NCBI GenBank assembly: GCA_008360955.1 | Contig: LUCM01008329.1 | Location: 188,166-252,165 of the forward strand | Length of the DNA: 64,000 nucleotides | Source: Fasciolopsis buskii | Taxonomy: Eukaryota; Platyhelminthes; Trematoda; Plagiorchiida; Fasciolidae | Direction: 5' to 3' | In this document: positions 1-14,000 of the stretch, one piece after another | Layout of the letters: each line of letters opens with the position of its first letter | Position numbering within the stretch: the first letter of the stretch is position 1 | Program-made: the position numbers and the translations under genes | The notes under the pieces: model-generated | What the model was told of the DNA's origin: nothing | Databases searched by the model: none | What the model saw: the letters and a program-made list of their open reading frames with translations, nothing else

Positions 1-26
1 TGACTGAACGTCCAGTCGTTGGTTTG

Positions 27-57
27 TTCATTCATTCATTCATTCATTCATTCATTC
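27..57. repeat. (TTCA)n microsatellite
   Basis: About 7.75 uninterrupted copies of the tetramer TTCA, directly visible at the left end of the window. No coding content. Confidence 0.97.
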
Positions 58-2985
58 GGTCGATCGACTAACCGCCGGTCGATTAAGGATTTTAAAATCT
101 CTTTCATCTCGTGAGTAGTCAAAAAATAAGAAAAATGAACAAAAGCGAGAATATCGCCAGGACAAAAAAAACAAAAAATCGAAGCAGTTCACCTCTTTTC
201 TTTAACTCTGTTGAGAAATCAAATCTGACACGGTTTTGCGTTGGGCATTTATAACGGAGGAAAACCGATCGAGATAGACAGATGAACAACCGGTAGACGG
301 ACAGATGGCTGGTTACACGGTCGGATTGGCACAAAAACCGGCCGACAACTCTGCAGTTTCTTTAGCTGCCAAAAAAACGTTTGCTTGCCATTTCGGCAAG
401 CGACTTCACATCATCAAAGAGAAAACTGAACGGGCTGAAGAGAAAAAAATAGAGCAGACCAAAGGCAACGGAGTAAGTTTCCTGTGCTGTTTGGGGGTCG
501 TGAAAGGATGGGGTGCCCAACGTCAATATGTGCTAGTAAGGTTGAACACAAACGGAGAGAGGGAGGAAGGGAGTTAGAAAGGGGGACATATGGTGACTGG
601 ACGAGTGAATAGTTTACCGCATCTTTATAGCGGAAGAAATCGGTCGCTTACAAACATATCCGTTTGCCTACAGCCATGTGAACGTACACATACAAACAAG
701 TTGGATTTTGTAAACTGTTTCATTGAAATCGTTCCACATACGAGGTTGCTGTTACGGTCACACACAAACACACACACACATACGCACGGACGAAAGAACG
801 AAAATGCACGTACACAATTACAAATAGGGATGCACATCATCAATAACTTTAATCGAGTTATCCGACGTACATGCCGGCTTGCACATATGTATGTGTACGC
901 AAAGTTGGAAATAATGGATGATATGTAATGGCCATAGGCTAAATCTCAGCAAGATATACGTTTCTAAACGGTTTCCCGCTAGATTCGTTACCGAGTACAA
1001 CCGCATTTCCCTTCCGTTCCAATTTTTGATGTTTCTCTATCCTTCCGTTTCGCTTTGTCGCCTTTGTTTATGTGGAAATTTCACATTTGTCAAAATGTCG
1101 AAAATGAGCCCAATTGGACAGATCAACTGTAATGAGGCACGAGGTAATCTTTCCCTCAAAACACTTGTTACGGTGATTTTAGAGTTTTCCGTTACGAAGA
1201 TGTATTACTGCTAAAATAACGTTGACTATCCAAATAACAACCAACCGCAGATGAAGTGGTGTGTAGTTGTTTGCGCCTAATTTCTGCCGTCTTCATTTCG
1301 GTGGGATGGTTGTGAGATGATTGTGTTACCTGGTTCTATATTCGTGATAGACGGGTGTTGTATCTTGCGCAGTGGGAGTGTCAGAATGATATTCAAAATG
1401 TACGAGGTTTGCAAGATTGTTTGACACCGAGATTCGAGACATTTACAGTATCAAAATGTAGATAATTGTGGATACTTTCTTGGTCTACTCTGATTTCGTA
1501 GCGTCGAAAGTACATCGGGTCTTTGTGTACCTGCCATTGGGCATGCGTAACCGATAGTGCTGTTCAAACTTTCTAATTTTCTACCGTCAATTTTGCTGTG
1601 TTCGCAAATCCGGAAAGCATCCGCAGCCTTTAGCACGCACCACACGGAGTTCACCTGTTATGACGGTGAGGTATGGAATAACAGAATTGCACAAGAATTC
1701 AATTAACATAGAGTTCTAACAAGCAGAGTGGCAATAAATGGCCTTCTGTTACCAAATCAACCTTGAAATCTGGGGTCCGAATATCTGATAAACATTTGGA
1801 CCACTTGATCATCGATGCATGTTAGGATCCACGAACACAAACTCGACTTTCGTATCTAACTTGTCAATTCAGGAAGACTCACCATCGCTTCTTCTAGCTT
1901 GCTGGTTCATGTCTGGTGGACAATAAAACTTTTCGTCATCGTGCAGGCGTTTAAAATTCGGGTAGTGTTTTCAAAAATTTAAGAAAAATCTCACATTGCA
2001 TAAGGAATTCTCATTAAGATCCAGGAATTAACCACGAATGCAGTGTTTAAGGTTTTTTCACGTACACCAACTATTTATATGCAATTTTTTATAGCGGAAA
2101 TCAACATTCTCACTTTTACAAGATCAAATCCGCATGGAGTTACAAAATCCCTTGAGGCTATTCTTTGGTTTCAGATCGGCTTAGCATACTTCGTATAAAC
2201 GTGATGTTTTTTGGTTTTATGCATGAATCATTGTTTTGGTTGAGGTACACCCCTTATCCTCCGGAGACGTTAACACTCAGAAAGAACCGGTAACTATGGT
2301 CCACAAATTGGAAATGACAAAATCAAACGAAGTCCTTTTTAGTCGGCTATTACACTGACTCGGTTAACGGAGAATAGTAGTCTACCCCCAGTGACGGAAG
2401 GAGTTGAGGTTTGAACTTTTAATCTAATAGATGAGGAAAATGCACAACCCACTTGGTCACTGTCTGTTAACTGCTCAATGCAAAGCAGGCTGTCGAACGA
2501 GCTTAATGTTTTCATTTTAAACGTTAAAATAAAATGCTGTTACCATGCTGTCTGCATGTTTGTCAACTATTGTTCCAAAAATTACGCACATCCTGTCGTT
2601 GCTACTCACACCTCACTGCCGATGATAGGTATGAAACTGTTCTCGTCAACACGGACTGAAGTAACATGCAAGTTGGCTGATAAACCGATTGATTTTTTTA
2701 TGCTGTATTGGTTTTCCTGCAACTGGACCTTCGAAACGGGTACGTTCACTGACTGCTGTTTCAGTACAAACGTCATTTTCAACAGAGTCCTTTGTGCAAC
2801 ACATTTGTTTTAATCATGAATTAGTCCGTTTACTTAGGCTTTTACTTGCAATGTAACTAAGATTTCCCATTCGCCGTCTGCGATTTATTTCACTGGCAAT
2901 GTAGAATAACCGCAAAAATTACATTTTTGAAAACCGAATTTCGTTCTTCGTTCTATTCGTCGCTTTATCGTTTTAATTCTCTCAT
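58..2985. other. intergenic or intronic DNA, no recognised gene
   Basis: I recognise no family here. A short open frame at 305-472 (56 codons after ATG, lysine/glutamate-rich) ends at a good GTAAGT donor at 473. It could be a first coding exon, but nothing else supports it. A perfect 7-bp hairpin (GCTTGCC/GGCAAGC, 383-401) lies inside it. A CA-rich microsatellite sits at 759-784. The rest has only short frames with no protein-like character. Confidence 0.5.
759..784. repeat. CA-rich microsatellite
   Basis: Run of CA dinucleotides interrupted by one extra A, followed by a related cacata/cacg stretch. Confidence 0.9.
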
Positions 2986-2989
2986 AGGG

Positions 2990-3125
2990 TAGAATGCAAA
3001 ACACATTGCATTCGAGAGAGCAGCAGTCAGTTGAAAGCTGCCGATTGGGCAAATGACAGATCGTGCGAGGAATCGAACTCATTACATTTGTACTCGGAAG
3101 CCAAAACATTGGTCATTTGGTCACC
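2990..3125 (-). mobile_element. candidate tRNA-derived SINE (single copy)
   Basis: On the minus strand, bases 3069-3080 read GAGTTCGATTCC. This differs by one base from the Pol III B-box consensus GGTTCGANTCC. A weak A-box-like stretch lies about 45 bases upstream (about 3115-3125). I see no second copy in the window, so the boundaries are guesses. It could be chance. Confidence 0.3.
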
Positions 3126-3129
3126 AAGA

Positions 3130-4155
3130 GTTAACATTTTAACCCTTAGAATGTTTGGCTACAGTCGAACTGGTTTTCAAAATTCCAACTGAGGGTAGAG
3201 AATATATGAGAAGCGCAAAGAAGGACCAGAAAGCAGCTTTTACGGAGTGGCAGTTGGTTGATTGATACAAAAGCTGGTTGACAGGAAACTGTTTCCCATT
3301 TTTATCAGGATCATTGCAATAAATCAAAAGCATTTTCATACCTCATAAGAAAAAAGATCTCAGGACTAGCCCCAGGAAAATTATTCAACATCGCGGTTGA
3401 TGTATACTGTCGCAAATTGTTACAGAACTTCAGTTTGCCAAGGATTCAAGAGGTAGTCGACCATAAACATATCGCATGAAGCAAGATAGGACATCACTCA
3501 GGTTGCGGAAGTGATGTGTGAACCAAATTTTGAGAAGAGGTAGACGGACATGTCGGAGAAATTGGGCTCATCAGTTACTTCCCATTCTCATCGGACTTGA
3601 TCCCGACAAACGTATTATGTGGAGGCATCTAAATCACCTGTTAGCAGCTCAAGACTAGCCTGAAATCAGTAGTATATATGAAACAGTGTAGAGCTTGTTG
3701 AGGCCATAAGTGAAAAAAGTAATACAAGACTCGGTGTTTTTATCAATCTACCTTTCCGGCCAGATTCAAATGAAAGATGCTGAAATGAAGAAAGAACCCA
3801 GAAGTGCAATACAACAACACGGAGACATCGGACAGGGAACTTATCAATCCTGCACTACGAACGATATAGAAAAAGTGCTCACGAAATATCTGCTTAGCTG
3901 GAAAAGTCTGGTTCACATTTTCTGGAAGAAAACACACGACGAGATGAGAAACAAGAAGAAAAACCAATAGTTTCGGGCCTTGTGTCCCGTTTCTGAATCT
4001 TAGCCTTGCCTGACTGACGGAAATCCTCTTACGAATCATCGTGTGATTCTTAAATGGACTTAACATCCATTCACGCTCCTGATGATTCAAATGAGATTCT
4101 AGTGAGAAACTAGGAAAGGAGCGCAGTAGTTTAGGGATAGTTGGACAAAAAAATG
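3130..4155. other. intergenic DNA, no recognised gene
   Basis: The minus strand has the longest uninterrupted frame of the window (3743-4288, 181 codons). Its residue composition is unremarkable, it matches nothing I know, and it runs straight across the hammerhead-like motif at 4160. I treat it as chance. Confidence 0.5.
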
Positions 4156-4159
4156 CCGG

Positions 4160-4210
4160 GTACGCATACCTGAAGAGCGGCAATAACCACGAAACCGGTT
4201 GTGGGCTTTC
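4160..4210 (+). ncRNA. hammerhead-ribozyme-like motif (type I, minimal), probably decayed
   Basis: The conserved core elements occur in order. CTGAAGA (4170-4176) fits CUGANGA. A stem II follows: GCGG, loop caataa, CCAC, with one C-A mismatch. GAAAC lies at 4191-4195. The last bases of CCGGTT (4195-4200) give a NUH site, GUU. Bases on either side can pair as stem I (4160-4169 with 4201-4210, about 7 of 10 positions including a wobble). Stem III would be only two base pairs, but ACCGGT is self-complementary, a feature of minimal hammerheads proposed to act as dimers. The motif stands alone; no SINE or PLE protein sequence is recognisable beside it. Confidence 0.4.
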
Positions 4211-7200
4211 GGGGAAATTTTGTTCATCCATGCGTATGCGAAGCATACTATTGAGAAGATTCACGCAACTCCATGGCTTTGGTGGCATTTACTATGAATA
4301 TAAGAGTGGCGTGCTTCTAATCACGATTTAACAGAAGTTTGTGATATCAATTTCAAACGTCCTTACAATTTCCGAACAGATTATAAATAGTTCTAATATT
4401 CCACTACTATATCAGTCCATAAACCAGTTTGATTCCTATTGCTTCCTTGTACGGAACTCATGAGTGAAAGGCTAATGAATTCATTTTAGACGCATATTTT
4501 CTGGACCGTCTCGGTGTTTTTCTCGAAGGAATTCAATTTAAAACTGATATAAATCTTCAGATGTATATTTGGGGATGCGGATATGTTTCGATAGCAACCT
4601 AAATGAAGGGGACATTAGAATAAATCAATAAGTTCCTCGGGTTCCAAAAGTAACGAGGGACCACAAGTTAGTCCTTTTACCAACTCCAAGCCTATCTAGG
4701 GGGATATTGTGAGAGAGGTTCACTTGAGACAGGACGAACATTAGTTTTTAAAACCTGCGAATTATTTCATCGCGTGAAGAGTTATTAAAATTGAGTATCC
4801 TAGTTTACATGATTCACAGTTCCACTGGATCTTTATTTGGCCAGTCATTTGCGATATCACGGAAGACAGGAAGCTTTTGATACAGCGAAAAATGTTATTT
4901 TTTAAACAGCATATCTCGAATGCCTTATTGATTTTGACTAAACAGGAATTTTTCATTTTAAACTGAACATTCTACCCTTTTCGATTTTAAACGATTGTCG
5001 GCAAACACAAAAGCACCCCAGTCAAACCTACAGGCTAATGATCCATTTTTGTACCTACGACGACCACAGTGTATCTTTTCTCCTTTCAGAACACGTCTAG
5101 TTATCAGATGGCAAATTTAGCAAAAACATGTCGTGCGTGTTTGGGTGTGTGCGTGTGTTTGCAAGCTGCGGGGTGTTTTCGCAATCTTGCAGGTTCCCAT
5201 GTTTACATTTTTCGGTTGGTTTTACGATAACATTCACAGACAAATTGTTTTAGATCACGTTGCAGTTGAAGGGATAATCTTCCACCGGTAACCTATCAAC
5301 GTTTACAACACGTATTGTGTTTTCTTTTCTTCACACCCACTAAGCATTTGGATGCACTTGGGTCTTACCAGATAAGTTTCAAGGAATTCACTTGTTGATC
5401 GTGATCGATGAACTTTTTACGTGTCAAATGTAAATGTGTGCCATCTGATTGTTGGGGAGGTGCCTGGTGTATTAGAGAGTGAACTTCTGAGGGATTGGTG
5501 AATGATGATCGCGTGCAAAAGCTATTTGGACTATGGGTGCGAAGATGGTGTTGCATTGTTGACCGGTCAAACGTGGGAATTGTCGAGTGTTAGCAATACA
5601 GCTCGTAACATCTTTATCCAAATCTGACTTTGACCAAATTGTATTCGTCAGATTGAGCGTGCACATAGTGCAAAAATAAGCACATTGAGATCCCCTCCCC
5701 CGCCCACACGGCATCGTCCATGGCTCAGACACCTGGGATTTCTAAACGTGGATCCAACTCATTAATCTTATTCTGGCGAAAGTATGTTTGAAAGTGAGAC
5801 TAGATGATACGGGTCTCTAAGTGTACATGAACAAAATCGAACAGCCTTAGGGACCTGGAGCACAAAGACGTGCCAACCCCGGGGTCGAATTGTACGAGCT
5901 CCGGTGTACGTGATGTTCGATCGGTTGGATTTAGACTAATATGACAAGATAAAGAGGGCGATGGGTTGTTCTAGTCGGGGCAGTAAACTAGCTAAATGAG
6001 ATTTCTTGCTGAGGTTAACGTGAACAAAGAGTTCAGCTGATTCCCTCACCAAAATAAGCTGGTTTAACACAGCGGAACCGCAAGAACTTGTACTCAACCT
6101 TCATTCAAAGGACGACTAGATAATTTTTTTTCGATTATATCATGAAACCACGCAAAATCTTTGCCCTCATCTAATTTTGATCCAGTATTCAAGTTTTCGT
6201 AAAATTTTGGCTTAGGCCCACAGGAAAGATCTGGATGAGAAAATAGAGTTTAAATTCCCCCCACTGTGTATGAAATCTGTCTTATGGAGTCAAAGTAGAA
6301 AACTTCTCTATACCTTCGTCAATCTCCGGAGAAAAAGGTCCGCTTGGAACTCAATGACAACCAAGCGTTTGGTCAATTTCCTCACCAGTTCCAGCATGTA
6401 CAGTCAGCTTGCCATTCAAAGAAGTCATCCCACTGGGAGTCAGTCACAATGAGTAAATGCGTTTGGTAGTGCAAAGTTTGTTTTGGATGAATTCGCAATC
6501 ATGGAGTGCTGAAATTCAACCCAATACAAATAGCCTCTTTGGTTGTGATATTCTAAGTGGAACAGACACAATTGGGCTTGGCGTTCTGAAATGAAGATTG
6601 TCAGTTCGAGTTCTCCTTCACCTGTCGCCGGCACGTTCGTCATTCGACAGCCTCCCTTTGTAAATGATCGCTTGTCACAAGTATTGTACATTTTCATATT
6701 AAATAAGGGAGACAACAAGATTGCTTTTATTGCCATGATTTTTTAGTTATGTCTCCGTATCTCGTTCCAATTCAAAGGTGATGATTATACACTAGTGATG
6801 CTATTGTATAGCGACGCAACAGTTGCACAATAATGTAATGGTTTTCACTACTGAAATCGGCGTTGGCACTACGCGATGAATCAGTTCATTAACAAACTAT
6901 TTACTGTCAACTAAAATTCCAGTGGAAGTAGAAGTTTAGTAATCATTTTTACACCACCTAAAAAGTTTCGACTACGGGCTATCGAATATAAAGTAGGAGG
7001 TTGTAAGGACTACAAGTTCCGTTCTAAACGAATCTTTAACCATACACGGCGGCTTACAAAATAAGGGAAGAATTCCTCGGTCGTAGGACCCACTGCAAAA
7101 TGGACTGAGAGGGACCGTTCTTGTATGAGCAAGTTTGGGGATCCTGAAAAACAACAGTAAGAATATAGAACACTAACAGCTTAGCGGCAGAAGAACACTG

Positions 7201-8033
7201 AAAGATAGCAATTCAGCACCTATGAAGGAACAGCAAAACAAATGACTAGATGTCTGTGTGGGTGGTAGGCCGGAGAATGCTGCGGGAAGTTGAGTTGCTG
7301 AGGGAGAAGAGACGGAGTGAACTGGCGACTCAAAAATGAGGAACTGAGTTCTAAGCGAAGTGTGAAGGAAAACCGTGGACCATCCTCATGTTTTCTGTTG
7401 AAATTGCTGATGACCTCAGAGAACAACAAATAGACCCATGCATTCCATGTGACTGTAGCATTCAACTTCAGGGCAGATTTGAGCTTCGTACAGTATGAGC
7501 TGAGCTGGGGTCAGAAAGCTTTGGTTAATGTGAAGGTCCCAGTACATATTTTCTAGGTCCTTACTAACGGAATGCTGTATGTTGCAGTCAGACCACATGA
7601 TATCCGTCTACCGCTAGCTCCCTAACTCAGCTGATTAGATAAAAAAACTTTAAATTGGTGACTATGTTTGAACTAATAAAATAATAGGCAGCAAATTCTA
7701 CTGCCCGAATGGTTACTGAAACTCTCTGGAGGATATTGCAGCTGTCTCACAGTGCACCGGCATTAATGAATAAGCTAATGACTGCGTGAACTGACAGTGA
7801 GCCATTTTGATTCATTCATTTTTAGCTGATCATTGTAATCCTAGAAGAATTTCATTAACTTTGAACAATTTTTTATTGCGACGTACCGTGTATGATGTTC
7901 TAGTTATTGCGAAGAAAGTGTAATCAGTGCAGCACAGGTATTTTTCTTCCCCAAAGGAAAATTACTAACCACTGGGCCCTTTAAATGATCTCTAACAGAA
8001 CATCTGAGCTTACTCAGGACACACCCACTCCCC

Positions 8034-8074
8034 CCACACACACACGCATACACACATGGCACAGCACAGCACAG
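8034..8074. repeat. CA-rich and CACAG low-complexity tract
   Basis: Alternating CA with interruptions, followed by three CACAG units. Directly visible. Confidence 0.85.
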
Positions 8075-11000
8075 TTACTATAGCCGTCGGTATAACCTCT
8101 CCACTCTCAAAAGCCCCTTTAGGTAAGACTACGAAAGCTATTGAACAGGGGTGCACTAAAGCCATTCTGCTCTGGGCTCGGATGACAGAAAAGCCTACGA
8201 TTGGAAAGTAATACTTCCTTTGAGGGACGAACCTGTTCTATTTATTTGCTCTCGACACAGGAGCAGAACACACGGAGTGAGAGGATGAGTTCAAATTGGA
8301 CAGACAATAAGTGAACGGTTGCACACAAAAACGTCAGAAATTCTGGACATCACTGCTATTCTGAACTGCCTTGATTTGTCGTTGAATCAATGAATTAAGT
8401 GATAAGTTCATAAAATTCTGTCTATTAATACTTCTGCAAATGGTAAATTTTTAATTAGATCTCTTGGCATCCAACAAGTTATCAGCCCATTTTTCGCCAA
8501 CTTCGGTCAATAACTGTCCAGACATACGGACATACTTACTACTGATCAGCGGTAGGCAGCTCTCAGAAAACAATGCACACTTGGAACAGAATCAAAAAGG
8601 AAAAAGTTCATCCCCACTATATTCCCAATAGTCTTTGACGCACAAGTGATTACTTTGCACACGGCATTACTGATGTGTTGTGATAGGAAGTCAATTGGAA
8701 AAGCTTGATTTATTGATGCATTTTCATTTATTTACACAGGGGTCAAATTTTACTCGAATGATCATTTCGTTCGGTGATATTCGTTTTCACCATTTCCAGG
8801 TATATTGTGGTAGGTAATGAGGTTTTACCCACCGAATTATCCACTATCTAGGTGATCTACTTCAACAAACATTTTCGAGAAAATCTATAAAATTCTAATC
8901 TTCGATTCTCCCGTGCATAGGTACTAAAATAACTTTTGGAACAACCATTGCATTCCCAATTCGAAGAGAAGACTACAGCCGACCAAATTAACGGTGCAAC
9001 CGGAAGATGAAGACGAATAAACTTCAATTGTTTGTTGCCCGATATCCCGTCAAATGAATTGCGTGAACATACCACGTAACCGGGGAGTCTGATGCTTATC
9101 TATGGCCTCAGCATGTGAATTCAGGTGTACTTTCTGGTTTATTACAAAATTTTTGTGTATATTTGTGTGCGGACAAGTGGGATTTGACGAGTGGACTGGT
9201 ATTCGATTAAACCAAACCAAAATGGATATGGCGTTTCCGTTGCCAACGTTACAGACAATTTGGTAGGTGAATACAATGTTTGGCATAAAGTGTGTCGGGG
9301 GAGATGACAAAGTAGTATGACGGGGCGTTTGGTCTAGGAATGAGTTTTAATTTGCATTTAAGTAGAGCTAGGGGGATATTAGGGAGTCTGTGAAACATTT
9401 TCTGAACGGTTTGAAGAAACAATGCGAATTTATTAAGCAGGCCGAATGAAGACATGTTCGGTCTTAATATTTAAATTTTAAGCTTTCTAACCCCATGCCC
9501 AAGAATAATAAGGCCAACTTTTACGAAGCTCCCTGCAGAATCTGTGCCAAAGTCATATCCTACTTATTTGTACACAAACAGGAGTGAATTCTAATATTTC
9601 GAGTCACTCGTTCGGAAATTAGGAAGAAAACAGTGAGCTGACCAAATGCAATCAGGAAACTATGGGGATTCTTTCGATTTAAGTATGCCTAAAACAGCAT
9701 CTCACGTATTTCTGTCTAACGAGTCTCAGCAAATAATCAAGCCTGAGATACGTGTTAATGAATAGTTTAGTTTGCGTCAGGCTTGTAAATCGGTCACTAC
9801 GGAACTCTCAAGAAGCAAGCCATTAGGGAGCAAAGTACGAGTGTTTAATTTATTAAAAATAATGACTGGAATACAAAAATCGGAAAGTCATAGTTTGACC
9901 TCTAATGTTGGACATGCATTGGATAGGCTGATTGATTGATTCGAACAGTGGCCGTACGAGCTACTGGTTAGAACGAAGAAGTAGTTTCGTTTTGTGCAGA
10001 AATAAATGAGGTTAGTAGACAAGAATTTTTCCAACCTTCTTCTACTGTAAGCCAGATAGAATAACCAGGACAATAGTTGATACGTGTAATGCGCATTTAT
10101 ACTTTAGAGTCAACGATGACCATTTTTGCCTTGTAGCCTTCTCAGTGCTTTCCAAATATCCAAACAGTTTGACCTGCGTGCAGCGAATTACCTCTACCAA
10201 CAAGGTTGCGTTGTCAACATTATATCACTTAGAATTAGATATCTTACGGCACCGGACATGATTTTGGGCCAAGCATAGGGAACAATCTAACTGCAGCATT
10301 CTACACTGGAAATTCGGTTGATACCTACATATTAAGCCAATCTGACAAATATGTATAATTGTTAAAAAACCAGTCGGGCCTTCTGTGTACGCCAAGACAA
10401 TTCACCCAGTGTACAACCATCCGGTAAAAGGCAAGTGGCCAGATAACCAATGCAAATGGACCTGAAGGCGACACTAGCCACGGACCGATGCTCTTATCAC
10501 ATAATATCCATTCACTTTTCGATTGCTTTTTTTCAAAGCCATGACCTCGCTGTTTCGTTGGACCAATTCGTTACACATGAATCTCCCTTTTCTCTCCACT
10601 GTGAACTGCTAGGGGGTCGGGTTTGTTCTGGTAGCTTTTGATAATCCCAGTCAATTTCTGAAGTTTGTTGTAGTTTAGTAGGTAAAGTGATTCACTGTTC
10701 TACTTTGGATTCTAAATACCCGGAAATGACAGTCTCAAGTTCTGACTATGGTGCTTTTGATTATTTGCTGAAATAATTATTTGGAAATTGGAATCGACGT
10801 TGTTTCGGATTTCATCGTATCTCGGTTGCTACGCTGTGCTTAAATGTTCGCTTGAAAAGTTCGTGCATCTAAGCCTATCAGCCCTATCTAACTCTTCCTC
10901 TACAAGCAAAAGTTTTAGCTTTGGTTCACTCTAGTTTGGTAGTAGCATTTTGCATTCCAGAGGTCCAAACACATCCCAATCAGTGTTGTTAGGGTGGTCA

Positions 11001-14000
11001 AGAAATACTGAGAACCTAACCGGGTATTGTAAATATCGGATCCGACTGACGGAAGGAGTGCATCGAAAAGTCGATGCGTCATGTATTGAATTTTATTGCG
11101 AATGATGTTAATAACACAACTTTACTGGTAGATGCAATTCGTCAATAATGTTGGGTTGTTGCTTGGGTATTAACTCAGTAGGACAAGGTCGGTCATTCAC
11201 AAACTAAAATTAGAAAAAGGGAAAAATTCCCCTCAATGGCAAACGACATCGCCGAATTGCACGTATGACTAAGTCGAGAGCAGTCTTTGGTCAAAAATGA
11301 TAGAGGTCCTAGGTACATGGAAGGTGTGACTATGCTCTAAAATTTAACTCTGGGTAAAAGTGAGGTTGACACAATGCAGTTGGTGCCAGAAACTAGATTT
11401 ACTCTAAGACATCAGTCTTTCGAAGGTAATAAAAAATGGCAAAGAATAGTGCACTTGACCAGTTTGGATAGTACACTAACTGTTTTATCCTTCAGGACAA
11501 GCCAAGTGAACGCACGATCGATCAGGTAGGAAGCACACTTGTGCTTGCATTGCCATTTGACAGGGATGCAGAAGTCAGGAATAGACAGGTGCATGTGACT
11601 CTTATTTGGTTCAATATAAAATTCCTCAGGGATATCGATCCACCACCATGTCATCCCTATAGACAGACTGCCGTGGGGGATCGGCCGTTCTGGGAAGGAG
11701 CTGTCTCTGCTTTGTAGCTACTAAGAATTCTATTGCTTGTCTGTCAATTGGCTAGTTGGCTAGCGCTTATGTAAGCTCTTAAAATGAATGGATTTATTTA
11801 GTACTCTTGTACCTGCTCATGTTACTAGCACAAAGCTTACAAAATTAATTTCCTTGTGGTTTCACAGGAAGATTTATCACCTTCCCCAATGAATTGGTAG
11901 TCACCGATTCATAGCACACATTTGGAAACCTGTCCTTTTCCCAGATTAACTTCAGGTCCTGGAACTTATCTACCATGCTTGAAAATGGATAGGTTAAGCG
12001 TAGTCGACTGAACAGGAATTTCTCAAAAAGGGCTGATATTTATTAGCATTGTTTCACATGTGGTTGTTCGTGAACAATCAACTGTGAAGCCGGCTCAGCG
12101 TTACACGACATTCTAGAGAATGGACCATTAGGCCAGTGGAATCCTTGAACGCGGCACTTACAACCAGATTTCGAGAATTAGTAATCTTTGTCATTCTGTA
12201 CAGTTTGGAGCTACTTCCGCTGGCCTCAACCTGTTCTGCTTGCATACAGTTTTCTAATACATTATTGCTTGCTGTCGTTTTTGGGAATTTCGGTCTAGTG
12301 GCATCTCACCGGAAGTACGATCAGAAGAGACGAATCTGCGTGCGCATAGCAGAACGACTGACGCCAAAGATGTTTATGGCACTGGGAGGCACATGAACTA
12401 AGGTCCTGTCTGGCATCTACCAGTGCGGTGGGAGCTCCCTCAAACTACTCCCGAATTTCGCCGAGAATCTAGGAATTTAGGTATGCTGAAACTGAATGTA
12501 ATTGAGCAGAACGGGTGGTTACCGTTTGACCACAAACTAGGCAGGCGCAAGATCTGGCGCGGATCAAGGTGTGATCTGTGTCAGCAGATGTGAACCAGAA
12601 TGACCTACACTCTTTAATCGGTTCAGAACTTCAGTGACTAGCGGCACTGTAGTCTTTCTGAGTTCAGTGCTATAAAGTTGAATCGACGCGGTTTTATGAC
12701 GAAAATTCCTACCTGTCAGAGACAGGTAATGATCACAACAAACCCCAATGAGGTCATGACTTTTGTCAAACCAATCTTCTGGGAAAGCACAGACGTTCAG
12801 TTCACTTTTTGTCACCTTCACATAGCCAGTTTTGCTTGATGAATTCATACACAACAACCAAAACGTCCTTTAATATCACACTTCAGAGTAATCTTGACAA
12901 TTTCCTGTTATTTTTTGCCCAAGATAGCTTCTCCCAATGGATACGCAAAAAAGGATGTAAAAGACAGACAACGATTTCCACTGGCATGCACAGAATCATT
13001 CAACCAAGCTGCACATGAACTACTGTTGATTATGGTCCATTCTAACACTGTACGCTCGGCTCGCTTGGTGGAAGCGGTCCCAACGCAGTGTTAGAAACCG
13101 GATTAACGGACCCGCGAAGAATGAAGAGATATAGTTTGCATCCTGGATAAGAATAGTCAATACAGAAGTGGGATCTTGCATATGTATTTGACAGATGCAG
13201 TGCATTTATATTTTAGAAGTTACGAGAGTTCTAGTTAGAGCAGCTTGTTTGTCTGTCTGGTCTGGTGCACTAAGTGAAGTGAGTAGTTAGGTCTAAACAA
13301 TGCGTCCTCTAATCGTGGCATCCTGCGTGATCCCATTATCCGATGAATCAAGGATTATTTATAGGTCGGGTGCTTGTGTTTTGGCAAACCATTCTTGGTG
13401 GCTTCCCATTCGACAAGGATTTTTTCTGGTCTCCTTTACCATTGAACTTGATGCAGAAGTCTCGACCTACAAGGCAGTGAGGCTTCAAACCTACACAAGC
13501 AAATGACTAACTCTTCAAGAAGCTTCATGAAGCATGTTCCCTAAAACTCCATTATCTTTTATATAATATTTTCGTTCGACTGAAGTGTGAACTAACATTC
13601 CGCCTTGTGTGCGAATCATGTGCTCCAAGCATCCAACGTAGCAGGTAGAAAAGGACAAGGGAACTTACAAACTTGGGAGAGAAGGCTGTCCAACGAAGAA
13701 TGACGGATTGTACCATTGTTGTGAAAAGATGCAGATACTCCACTCTTACATTCTTCTTGTAATGGTATTTTGATCGGCAGGCTGCTTCTGCCCACCCTTA
13801 TATTTTGGTCCGGGTTCTTTAGGAGCAAAACAGGTATACGTTCAGGCCTAGGCGTTGATAAAGCTATTCATTTTTCGAGAATTTTGAGCTTTAAGACTGT
13901 CTCAGAAAGGCCTCCGGAACAAACCCTTTGGTATGACTGACGTGGACGATCTTTTGTTTAGGTTAATTTACCTATTATCAAGAATTGATTGAATTTACTC

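Noticed and set aside
4079..4125. CTGATGA followed by GAGAAAC, hammerhead-like words
   Set aside because: No stem II and wrong spacing between the core pieces.
3743..4288. Longest uninterrupted frame (181 codons, minus strand)
   Set aside because: Matches nothing, has no splice or start context, and crosses the hammerhead-like motif; probably chance.
12564..12857. 97-codon minus-strand frame with balanced composition and a GTAGGA donor-like site
   Set aside because: No acceptor, partner exon or known motif; kept only as a note.
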